The notes beneath the pieces were generated by a model, which was given only the letters and a program-made list of their open reading frames with translations, ran no database searches and was not told the origin of the DNA. The translations under genes were made by a program, and so were the position numbers. Below are positions 52,601 through 59,028 of a DNA stretch of 64,000 nucleotides, in pieces; the first letter of the stretch is position 1, and each line of letters opens with the position of its first letter. Origin of the DNA: Lycorma delicatula (taxonomy: Eukaryota; Arthropoda; Insecta; Hemiptera; Fulgoridae); contig NC_134455.1 of the NCBI RefSeq assembly GCF_047948215.1, forward strand, positions 160,872,575 to 160,936,574. Reading direction: 5' to 3'.

Positions 52601-55600
52601 TCCATCTTTGTTATTTCTAATACATTTCATTACTTTTGTTTTGTTCTTGTTTATTTTCATGCAGTAGTTCTTGCGTAGGACTTCATCCATTCCGTTTATT
52701 GTTTCTTCTAAAGCCTTTTTACTCTCGGCTAGAATTACTATATCATCAGCAAATCGTAGCATCCTTTATCTTTTCACCTTTCACTGTTACTCTGAATTTA
52801 AATTGTTCTTTAACATCATTAACTGCTAGTTTCATGTGAAGATTAAAAAGTAACGGGGATAGGGAAAATTCTTGTCGGACTCCCTTTCTTATTACGGCTT
52901 CTTTCTTATGTTCTTCAATTACTACTGTTGCTGTTTGGTTCCTGTACATGTTAGTAATTGTTCTTCTATCTCTGTATTTGAACCCTAATTTTTTTAAAAT
53001 GCTGAACATTTTATTCCAGTCTACGTTACCGAATGCCTTTTCTAGGTCTATAAACGCATCTCAGGAATGGTCAAACTGAGAATGTACAAGACTACACTTC
53101 AAAGACTACACTTCATTTACACTCATACATATCATCCTCTGAAGAATTATCTAAACGGTAGTTACCGGAGGCTAAACAGGAAAAAGAAAGGTCTATAAAC
53201 GCCAAGTATGTTGGTTTGTTTTTCTTTAATCTTCCTTCTACTATTAATCTGAGGCCTAAAATTGCTTCCCTTGTCCCTATACTTTTCCTGAAACCAAATT
53301 GGTCTTCTCCTAACACTTCTTCCACTCTCCTCTCAATTCTTCTTCTGTATAAAATTCTAGTTAAGATTTTTGATGCATGACTAGTTAAACTAATTGTTCT
53401 GTATTCTTCACATTTATCTGCCCCTGCTTTCTTTGGTATCATATTAGCCAGACTAAGGAATGATTCCTGAAAGAGGGCAGCAGCTCTTTCAGTAGTTGTT
53501 AGGGGCATGAGTCAGGACGACTTAAACGGCCATATCAACATAACTCAGTCTTCTGAGTACTGCGCAGCTGAAAGCAATGGAAAACTACAGCTGCTTTTTT
53601 TCCAAGAAAATGTGGCTCTCTGCATTTTCATATAGCAAAATAATAGTTATTAAAAATATAATAATAACAAAAATTAATAAAAAGGATACTAAAACTCTGG
53701 TCTGTTATTTCTAGATGCCAGAGATTAATTCTAAGGTCATCAGCAGACAAATATGTCTCCTGATCCGAGTTAACACTGATGGAATTGATGTGATAAGTAT
53801 GAGCATTTGCGAATATTCTTCTTGGTGATGCTTCAACCATTAATTCCATAGGTTTTATTACAGGTACCTGGAAAAGTAAAAAAAAAAAATTAATCTAATA
53901 AAGCAAAACAAAATCAATCATTTGATCTGAATTTTTTAAGATAATTAATTCACATGTAAACTTAAAACTTGCGCTTAGGAATATGATTCATTGGTTAAAA
54001 TTCCCAAGCCTGATTGGGTTTTGAATCTACAGCCTTCTGGAGTAAAGTGAGAGGACACTGTCACAAATAAACAGTACAGCAGTAAATATAAATTTGATTT
54101 GGTGAAAATAGCACTGGTTTACAAGATAATTTTGTCTAATTTTCAGGTATTTTTTGACACTGAATCCAAAGATGACCTCAAAATTTGTGGTTTGGGTTTC
54201 ATTATTTTTTTTGAAATTGTTATGCATAAAAAATTAAAATTGTTAAAAACAATCTCTATCAAGACTAAACACCTGTAAAGATTTGTTGTGCGTCAATGTT
54301 ATCAATAATGAAATATGAGTGTCTAAAGAAATTTATAAATGGATACAGTGAAATAATTAGGAGTGATATTAATATGATATTATATCACAGAATGGCATTG
54401 ATAATTGTTTACATGACTCATTTCTTCTAGGGAAAAAATGTATCAAACCATGATTTAGATTTAATTAATTGTATTTATTAATGACATCATAATTGTCATT
54501 TCAATCAATATTTATTCTGGAATAACCCAGATCAGAGAATCAGTTTCATTCTGGCTTTTATGTCAAAACTATCACGGTTTGGTCTTTCGTTTTATTCCTT
54601 TCTTTTCTGAAACAGACCATGTTGTTTTTTTTGCTGAGTGTGGTAAATTAGTGGGAGTAGGAAATCTGTCCGCCTCTCCCTAGTGGACCAGACCGGAGTC
54701 TGTAACCTGACCTACATCTGGTGGTATGAACTAAAATAAGTTCACTAAGGGAGTGCTAGGGGTAACTCCGTTGTTGCAAGCAACATTGCTGGTGGTATGT
54801 TGTTTTTTCTACTGCCTCGATCAAAGCGACTTTTACAAATTGGTTCTGTAAAATGTAGAACTAGGCGTGGGGTTTGTGCTTCTGCAAACTTGGTTAGCTA
54901 GTTTAGAGGGCAACAATGTAGGACATTCAAGATGTCCGTATGAAGGCCTGCAGTGAAGGCAAAGACAAAGTTTGAAAAATCACCTATGTAAAATGTCTAC
55001 AGAGGCCTGGCTTATTATTGTGAGGTTGATGGTCTGTAAGATGACTCCTGTTAAAGTTCATCAGGACCAAGGTAAGGAACGAGGGAGGGGTGGGGGGAGT
55101 GTGGCAACCTAAATTGTCACAAGGTGGGCGTCTTCCCCTATGGGTGTTCGGATGTGTGTGGTAAATTAGTTTTAAATCTCAAAGAAGAAATATTCCTACT
55201 TTGAATCATATGAAATCTATTTAGTTGTAACATAGGAGATTAGGAATAGCTGGGAATCCTCATATAAGTGAAAAGTTGCAACATATGCATTTTACTGTGC
55301 CCATAAAATGGAAAGACCTAAGGACCTTTTGATAGACTGTTATTTTTGTGTCACAAATATTCAAGTCATCACAAGTAAACTCAATAAATCTGTCCTACAT
55401 TCTAGTTTTCCTTCAACCATAAGACCTACTCCACACAGTGAAGAGTTACGTGTTCCAGTTCTGCCAGAAGCATTAAGTTTAAAAGAAAATGTTAAAAAAA
55501 AAAATTGCGATAATTTAGAAAGTAAAGAAGACGATTCAAGGTTAAAGCATTGAACTTCTCAAAATTACTCCATCAGAACTTATAAACTCTTTTATGATCT

Positions 55601-58600
55601 TAATTTATCTAAAATGGAGAGTTGCTGACTTCAAAATTAAAATGCTGGAATCTACAGCTAATTAACTACGTGAAGTAGCACTAAAATACCATGTTAGACA
55701 GCAAAAATTTCAGTCTCTTCTTATAAGGTCCACCACAATTATCGAATTTACAAGAAAATGTTGATCATGAAGAAGATTATGGTGATTTACAAAATAATGA
55801 AGAACACCTAAATTTCCAAAGTGGGAGCACTAACCTCACAAAATTACTCAAGCAGTACTTAATAATCATTTTTGTAGTGTTATTGTCTAAACTGCAGAGT
55901 TACTGGCTTCAAAGAAAAAAGGCTTAAACTTTTGGAAAGAGGCACTAAAATATGTTCTTTTCAGATATGTGATAAGAGGGCTTGAATTTCAGTACTTAAT
56001 CTCCTTACAAGAAAATATAGTGTACTGCAACGATTCAAATTCTTTATTGGATTTACTTGAACAGACAATACTATGAAATGAAGATTTTTATACATTTTTC
56101 TCTAAAACAAGTTTGAAAACTGTTCTCCTTCATAATGGAAATGAGAAACTAACAATTTCTCTTGCTTATGAAGTACAAATTAAGATGCATTACAATATGA
56201 AATTTTTACTGACAATGATACAGCTTGGTTATACTAAGTACTGTTGCTTTTTTATGCGAGTAGGACAGTAGAAACCACCTGCAGGAAACCAGAAACCACT
56301 ACATTAAACAAGACAGCCAAAGAGAAAAGCACTCACAGCTGGCAGAAAAATTTCTGCCAGCTGCGAGTGCAAAAATGTGAGTGAAAAATGCTATTTTTCT
56401 TGTGAATCTGAAAAATGAGTTTTCCATTATACATAATGGAAAACTTGGTTTGATGAAAAATTGTATCAAAGTAAGCATTATGTTTTGTATTCCTTAAGAG
56501 CAACTTTCCCATGATCAGAAAGGCAAAATCAAAGAAGGAATATTGTTGAATAACAGATATCTAAGTTAATGAAGGATTCAGACTTAGAATGAATCTGAGA
56601 AAGCAGCATATGTATCATTTCAAAATTATTTCTGGGCAAAAAGAAATCTGAAAACTGTACAAAATTAGTAAGTGAAATTCTTGAAAACTATAAAAAACGA
56701 GGATGCTATTTAGCTCTAAAATTACACATGTTGTATTCACATTTGCATTTTTTTTTACCTAATCTTGGTGATGTAGGTGATGAGTACAAAGATTGTTTTC
56801 ATTAGGGTAAATCAATGATGGAAACACACTACCAGGGAATTAGAGCCCAAATATGCTTGCAATTTCTGCTAAGACTAAAAAGGGACATCCAGTGGCTGAA
56901 TACAGGAGAAAATGAAATAAAAGCAGATATTGGGTGAAATATTATCATACTATAAGGTCGTATAATTCCTTAAAAAAAGTCAGGTTTTCTTTAAATCTCT
57001 GTTAATAAAAAAAACTTGCTCTCAATCTATTTTACTTTGCAGAATTGAAATCAGTACATAAAAAATACTAAAAAACACACCATATTGAATATGTGTAGCA
57101 GAAAAAAACTTTCCTTTTTTATGTAGATCAATGTAATAAAATATATTAAAAGTCCTCCCTAACTGTGAACGGTACAAATGCCTCATCCAAAAAAATTATC
57201 AAGGTAAATTTTACCATCATCAAGCATTCATATACCAAGTCGTGCATGTGTTTATATCCAATTACTCTAGGATGTTCCATTATACCCTAACTTTGAAATG
57301 CCTACAACAATCCATTAGCAAAAAGTAATGTGTAAATCCAGTAAAATGTTACATATAACTTACCCTTAATGCCGTAATACAGGATGGATCCCTCATTTGA
57401 CCATTCTCTTCTTTGGTATTGTAACCTTCTACTTTCTTATCTCTTTCTGAAACTTTCCACAACTTGATCGTTTTATCTGTTAGTAAAACAAAATGTTAAA
57501 ATTTCACAATTATTTTTACAAATCAATAATATATAAATGACTACAGCAATTATTTAATTATGGAATAATTTTTTCCCCACACAAAAAAAAGCAATCTTTG
57601 CATCAAACTGTATTTCTTTATTAATCCTTTCCCCCAAAAAATTTCCTTATAAATTTAAAACCAACACAAAAGTTCACCTTCAATACAACTTTATCATTCA
57701 TGTTTTTCTTCTTTTTTTCAGTTCTTATAAGATATTTGTACTTTATATAAAATGGGGTATAAGTAACTGATGTCTACACAAAATCTGCTATGCTGTATCT
57801 CTTAAATCTTTGTTTATGTCTGAATGGAGAATTTGTTGTTTTGGGTAGCATAAATATTAATATATGTTGAAAAAATGATATTAATTTAAATTATAAAAAA
57901 ATAATTTGGAGAAACTCTAAATACACTGTTTTTTTTACAAGGAAGAAGAGCCCACCAAAGTTAGGTGAAGTTAAACAATACACCTAATATCTTGCTTTCA
58001 TTCATTACAGATTGGTACATGTTAATTATTACTCTCAGGGAAACAATCTGGTGTACTTATTCCCCAGATTGCTCACTGTTATATGCAACTCAGCCATAAG
58101 TGTGAAAGATAGCATTAAGAAAAAAATCTGTACTCCTTCAGTTGTAAAACAACAATGAAATGGATGTACTTTTATAATACAAAAATAACAAGTATGAGGA
58201 GCAAAGTTTTGAGTGGTGTTATATCTATAATCATTTTAGTGCAGTTTTCATGAATTGTGTACAAATCTCCCATGTTATGACACTAAAGAGGTAGAACAGA
58301 AGACAAGAAACATCTTTCCCATATTTGAAGCCTACAGAATTTAATTGCAACAGGTCTCGGAGTAAATTTACTCACCATTAACTGCAGCCATCACAAACTG
58401 GCCATTTATAAGTGTGGTTGACTGCAATCATTATTGAACACTAAAGTATGCCAAAAATATGGAGCCAACTACACTCCTGTTTTTAATACTTATGATAGAA
58501 GTTCACTGAACATGACTGCAGAAATGGCTAAATTCTTAGCCACTGGGGCATTTTGATTCACACAATCTCCAATTTCCAGAATTCTACTCTTGAGATATTT

Positions 58601-59028
58601 TAATTGTTGTGAACCAAAGGCTGTAAATAATCGTGTTTACTGTTTTATCCAGACCTTGATTGCTTCTTCCTAGACGCATTGTTAACATGCCCGAAAGAGA
58701 AGAAAATGAATATGAGAAATATCATTAATAAAGCCTGGCCAATAAAATCAAAATCCTTATGTGATGTGAAATACTCATAAAAAGAGGGATTGAATTTAAA
58801 AAAAAGAATCCAATTTAAAATGATCAGTACAAAAATTGAATGATGTTACAAAAAATACATACCGTTAGTTGATAATAAAAAATGAGCCTGGTTTTTCCTT
58901 TTAAGCCATCTAATTTTATTAATTTTCTCCTCAATTTCCAAGCTTTTGAGGTAGTCAAACTCTGGCTCATGGCTCTGGAAGGTGCTATATACATTGTACT
59001 CTCCCCGCCTTGGAATGCAGTTTTTGCT
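34516..59028 (-). CDS. tws: Protein phosphatase 2A regulatory subunit B (B55/PR55, twins-like), exons 3' of the N-terminus
   Basis: Seven minus-strand exons encode a WD40-propeller regulatory subunit of PP2A, which selects substrates for the phosphatase (mitotic exit, cytoskeleton, signalling). Exons in transcript order are 59028-58863, 57476-57364, 53867-53690, 48207-48043, 45677-45508, 42813-42598 and 34668-34516, stop included. All introns are GT-AG and codon phases join without error, giving 1161 nt (386 residues plus stop). Both PR55 signature stretches are present: [15 protein letters not shown] in the first exon and [15 protein letters not shown] in the third. The C-terminus [10 protein letters not shown] is insect-like. 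B55 proteins are usually about 445 residues, so roughly 55-60 N-terminal residues (the first blade) are absent from the window or unrecognised. No stops or frameshifts were seen. The introns are packed with transposons. Identity is very secure; the symbol follows Drosophila twins. Confidence 0.97.
35509..36314. mobile_element. Candidate 806-bp non-autonomous element with 12-bp terminal inverted repeats
   Basis: TAGTCCAGTCAA at 35509-35520 is exactly inverted at 36303-36314 (TTGACTGGACTA), with matching AACTA-type flanks. Internally a perfect 13-bp inverted repeat, TTTGTAGTAACTA at 36046-36058 and its complement at 36090-36102, could form a hairpin. A TTTTGTCCAGTC motif recurs near 36189. It has no transposase and lies in the last intron of PP2A-B. 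No target-site duplication is certain. Confidence 0.5.
36636..36749 (+). repeat. Left copy of a 114-bp direct repeat within the mariner element
   Basis: The subterminal sequence starting ACGGTGAATGGATTTTTATA is repeated at 37741-37854 with about three differences and the same orientation. Confidence 0.93.
36810..37740 (+). pseudogene. mariner transposase, frameshifted and internally deleted
   Basis: Starts at ATG 36810 ([18 protein letters not shown]) with the N-terminal helix-turn-helix, [20 protein letters not shown] and GRPITSK. An early frame break occurs after KFVPRLF near 37180. The catalytic part resumes with [20 protein letters not shown] (first Asp), breaks again near 37410, and continues [19 protein letters not shown]. 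About 25-30 codons around the second Asp (the HHDNAPxH block) are deleted, so QRLRNG joins directly to [10 protein letters not shown]. The third Asp is in [17 protein letters not shown]. It cannot make an active DD34D transposase. Confidence 0.85.
37741..37854 (+). repeat. Right copy of the 114-bp direct repeat
   Basis: Joined to the transposase end at ACGGTGAATGG, where both the left terminal repeat and the transposase C-terminus (STVNGF) carry the same bases, so the junction sits at microhomology. Confidence 0.93.
38005..38016. repeat. LINE target-site duplication, left copy
   Basis: ACAATAAATTTA here is repeated exactly at 40576-40587, flanking the LINE insertion. Confidence 0.9.
38017..40554 (+). 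CDS. LINE ORF2: partial AP-endonuclease plus reverse transcriptase (RTE/BovB-like)
   Basis: The protein lacks the endonuclease N-terminus but keeps [10 protein letters not shown], the [10 protein letters not shown] region and SDHNLV (catalytic His). A linker of about 200 residues follows, then the reverse transcriptase: [86 protein letters not shown] and the catalytic [14 protein letters not shown]. The C-terminal domain contains [44 protein letters not shown] and [15 protein letters not shown]. An in-frame upstream extension to about 37969 is just mariner terminal repeat and a TA run, not protein. The family copies itself by target-primed reverse transcription; this copy lacks the promoter and the endonuclease start, so it should be immobile. 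Confidence 0.93.
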   Translation, partial: YMPTSAHDDDEVECVYEEIDEAIKHVKGDENLIIVGDWNASIGEGKEGNIVGEYGLGKRNERGDRLIEFCTKYNLVIANTQFKNHNRRIYTWKKPGDTARYQIDYVMVKQRFRNQLVDCKTYPGADIDSDHNLVIMKCRLGFKNLKKRCQMNRWNLEKLEEEEVKKIFEEDIARGLSKKDKVENVEEEWENVKKEILKSADANLGRIKRTGRKPWVSDDILQLMDERRKYKNASDEESKRNYRQLRNAINRKCKLAKEEWIKEKCSEVEREMNIGKIDGAYRKVKENFGVHKLKSNNVLNKDGTPIYNTKGKVDRWVEYIEELYGGNELENGVIEEEEEVEEDEMGETILRSEFKRALKDLNGRKAPGIDGIPVELLRSAGEEAIDRLYKLVCNIYENGEFPSDFKKSVIVMIPKKAGADKCEEYRTISLTSHASKILTRILYRRIERRVEEVLGEDQFGFRKSIGTREAILGLRLIVEGRLKKNKPTYLAFIDLEKAFDNVDWNKMFSILKKLGFKYRDRRTIANMYRNQTATITIEEHKKEALIRKGVRQGCSLSPLLFNLYMELAVNDVKEQFRFGVTVQGEKIKMLRFADDIVILAESKKDLEETMNGIDEVLRKNYRIKINKNKTKVMKCSRNNKDGPLNVKIGGEKIMEVEEFCYLGSKITKDGRSRSDIKCRIAQAKRAFSKKYNLFTSKMNLNVRKRFLKVYVWSVALYGSETWTIGVSEKKRLEAFEMWCYRRMLKIRWVDKVTNEEVLRQIGEESSIWKNIAKRRDRLIGHILRHPGIVALILEGQVEGKNCVGRPRLEYVKQIVGDVGCRGYTEMKRLALDRESWRAASNQSND
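38017..40575 (+). mobile_element. RTE-like LINE, 5'-truncated recent insertion with intact ORF
   Basis: The insertion starts at TATATGCCTAC (YMPTS, inside the endonuclease domain) and ends in a poly(A) run after TGACTGAAGAC at 40560. It is flanked by a 12-bp duplication. The reading frame is open from before the insertion to TGA 40552-40554, about 845 codons from the element, with no stop. An inverted, more decayed copy is at 51983-53637. The absence of stops argues for a recent insertion into the PP2A-B intron. Confidence 0.92.
40576..40587. repeat. LINE target-site duplication, right copy
   Basis: ACAATAAATTTA directly after the poly(A) tract, identical to 38005-38016. Confidence 0.9.
40588..42597. 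other. PP2A-B intron remainder with microsatellites
   Basis: AT-rich intron sequence. (TG)n at 41205-41219 followed by CGCGCG, and (TA)n at 41639-41662. No gene recognised. Confidence 0.6.
42598..42813 (-). CDS. tws: PP2A-B exon (216 bp)
   Basis: The acceptor is TTTGTAG. The exon reads [20 protein letters not shown], then [20 protein letters not shown], then [20 protein letters not shown], and ends KTVLKPRK before donor GTGAGT. It is 72 codons, phase 0 at both ends. Confidence 0.96.
42814..44151. other. PP2A-B intron, left part
   Basis: AT-rich intron sequence without recognised elements. Confidence 0.5.
44152..44853. mobile_element. 702-bp element with 52-bp terminal inverted repeats (MITE-like)
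   Basis: The left end TGTTCTTTTAAATATAATCT at 44152 continues to 44203. The right end, read on the minus strand from 44853 to 44802, is TGTTCTTTTAAATATAACCT onward, matching at 47 of 52 positions. Each arm contains a near-palindrome GATCATCGGTGATC. The interior has no coding potential. No matching target-site duplication is visible, so the family is unknown. It lies in a PP2A-B intron. Confidence 0.72.
44854..45507. other. PP2A-B intron, right part
   Basis: AT-rich intron sequence without recognised elements. Confidence 0.5.
45508..45677 (-). CDS. tws: PP2A-B exon (170 bp)
   Basis: After acceptor TTTTGCAG, TG completes a Leu codon. The exon reads [20 protein letters not shown], then [20 protein letters not shown], then [16 protein letters not shown], with donor GTGAGT. 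Phase 0 at the 3' end. Confidence 0.96.
46228..46976 (+). pseudogene. mariner-type transposase relic
   Basis: Starts [20 protein letters not shown] then [12 protein letters not shown] (consensus ..EIH..L..VYG...M), followed by [20 protein letters not shown] and GRPS. It ends with [17 protein letters not shown] (third catalytic Asp) and [12 protein letters not shown] before a TGA at 46974-46976. The central part with the first two catalytic Asps is mostly deleted, and stops are scattered. It lies in the PP2A-B intron 45678-48042, opposite to the gene. Confidence 0.7.
46977..48042. other. PP2A-B intron remainder
   Basis: AT-rich intron. The first ~120 bp may still belong to the mariner relic, but its terminal repeats were not resolved. 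Confidence 0.4.
48043..48207 (-). CDS. tws: PP2A-B exon (165 bp)
   Basis: The acceptor is GCATAG. The exon reads [20 protein letters not shown], then [20 protein letters not shown] and [14 protein letters not shown], with one leftover T before donor GTAAGT. This WD-repeat segment is nearly invariant in B55 proteins. Confidence 0.96.
48208..49100. other. PP2A-B intron, AT-rich part
   Basis: No element or gene recognised. Confidence 0.45.
49101..49770 (+). pseudogene. Highly degraded mariner-like transposase relic
   Basis: Scattered plus-strand matches in mariner order: TWIYKND-like sequence near 49410, [14 protein letters not shown] near 49432, [15 protein letters not shown] near 49488, FIHYDNTQL near 49580 (second Asp in HHDNA), and FLFWYATF near 49700. 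A TA microsatellite at 49228-49251 interrupts the N-terminal part. It is older than the other mariners here, and the assignment is tentative. Confidence 0.45.
49228..49251. repeat. (AT)n microsatellite
   Basis: About 12 uninterrupted AT units. Confidence 0.95.
49771..50720. other. PP2A-B intron, AT-rich part
   Basis: AT-rich with no recognised element. Confidence 0.45.
50721..51960 (+). pseudogene. Old LINE reverse-transcriptase relic
   Basis: Plus-strand matches in reverse-transcriptase order: ILTDADAVK, then [11 protein letters not shown] (consensus KAYDSVPR..L), [11 protein letters not shown] (consensus GVRQGC.LSP), then [10 protein letters not shown] (catalytic FADD box). A C-terminal block around 51760-51840 reads [20 protein letters not shown]. 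Many stops. It differs from the RTE-like LINE at 38017 and is much older. The inverted LINE copy begins about 20 bp to its right. Confidence 0.62.
53045..53057. repeat. SINE target-site duplication, left copy
   Basis: GGTCTATAAACGC, repeated exactly at 53190-53202 on the other side of the SINE. Confidence 0.93.
53058..53189 (+). repeat. tRNA-derived SINE (family A), 5'-truncated, nested in the LINE
   Basis: Starts ATCTCAGGAATGGTCAAACT and ends with the tail CATCCTCTGAAGAATTATCT, GTTACCGGAGGCTAAACAGG and an A-rich end. It is flanked by an exact 13-bp duplication. Internally AAGACTACACTTC is tandemly duplicated. Colinear with the 3' halves of the copies at 9583-9855 and 18119-18369. Confidence 0.92.
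53190..53202. repeat. SINE target-site duplication, right copy
   Basis: GGTCTATAAACGC. The uninterrupted LINE at 38017-40575 has this site once, in the codons for AFIDLE, confirming insertion. Confidence 0.93.
53690..53867 (-). CDS. tws: PP2A-B exon (178 bp) with second PR55 signature
   Basis: After acceptor TTTTCCAG it reads [17 protein letters not shown], then [15 protein letters not shown], then [16 protein letters not shown], and ends in TTT A before donor GTATCC. The leftover A plus AC of the next exon makes the expected Asn. The donor lies only about 45 bp from the end of a LINE insertion to its left. Confidence 0.96.
53868..54637. other. PP2A-B intron
   Basis: AT-rich intron sequence with no recognised element. 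Confidence 0.45.
54638..55170. mobile_element. GC-rich insertion of ~503 bp flanked by a 15-bp direct repeat
   Basis: GTGTGGTAAATTAGT at 54638-54652 and again at 55156-55170 flanks a block that is clearly richer in G and C than the intron around it (for example CCGCCTCTCCCTAGTGGACC and GGGAGGGGTGGGGGGAGTG). The repeat looks like a target-site duplication of a retroposed fragment, perhaps the 5' end of a LINE. No reading frame or poly(A) tail was found, so identity and orientation are open. Confidence 0.5.
55270..56960 (+). pseudogene. Relic of an unnamed multicopy transposon-like protein family
   Basis: The open frame at 55308-55553 reads [20 protein letters not shown], then [20 protein letters not shown]. 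The region 55860-56270 contains [12 protein letters not shown] and [16 protein letters not shown], then [13 protein letters not shown] and TKYCCFF. The region 56480-56920 contains [14 protein letters not shown] and, near 56840, [12 protein letters not shown]. The same order of motifs (CYFC, IPSAIRPVPH..LPVP, LKAVLLHNGN, NMLADYCW) occurs, as I remember, in large numbers of uncharacterised arthropod proteins that behave like a repeat family. There are multiple stops and frame breaks. It lies in a PP2A-B intron. Confidence 0.5.
56329..56370. repeat. 42-bp near-perfect palindrome
   Basis: Left arm GCACTCACAGCTGGCAGAAA and right arm TTTCTGCCAGCTGCGAGTGC are reverse complements with one mismatch and a 2-base centre. 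It lies inside the transposon-like relic. Confidence 0.92.
57364..57476 (-). CDS. tws: PP2A-B exon (113 bp)
   Basis: The acceptor is CTAACAG. The first two bases complete an Asp codon started in the previous exon, giving [15 protein letters not shown], then [10 protein letters not shown] and [10 protein letters not shown] before donor GTAAGT. It is too short to stand out as an open frame but is unambiguous by homology and phase. Confidence 0.95.
57477..58862. other. PP2A-B intron
   Basis: AT-rich intron between the first two visible exons; no element recognised. Confidence 0.5.
58863..59028 (-). CDS. tws: PP2A-B exon (first visible; 166 bp)
   Basis: Begins in phase 0 after a pyrimidine-rich acceptor ending TTTTTTTCAG and reads [17 protein letters not shown], then the PR55 signature [15 protein letters not shown]. 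It ends HFLLSTN plus one base before donor GTATGT. The 166-bp length equals what I recall for the vertebrate PPP2R2 exon. An overlapping frame on the same strand is a shadow. Confidence 0.95.

Larger units (their letters stand above)
51983..53637 (-). mobile_element. RTE-like LINE copy 2 (antisense), with nested SINE and apparently inverted 5' end
   Basis: From about 51986 (T-run, complement of a poly(A) tail) to about 53447 the minus strand matches the 3' part of the LINE at 38017-40575: TGACTGAAGAC end, [54 protein letters not shown] and [20 protein letters not shown]. Several frameshifts and stops are present. A SINE at 53058-53189 interrupts it. From about 53450 to 53637 the sequence (GGCAGCAGCTCTTTCAGTAG, CTGAAAGCAATGGAAAACTA) resembles, from memory, the 5' region of this LINE family in plus orientation. 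AAAATAATA occurs at both outer ends (51974-51982 and 53637-53645). Confidence 0.85.
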
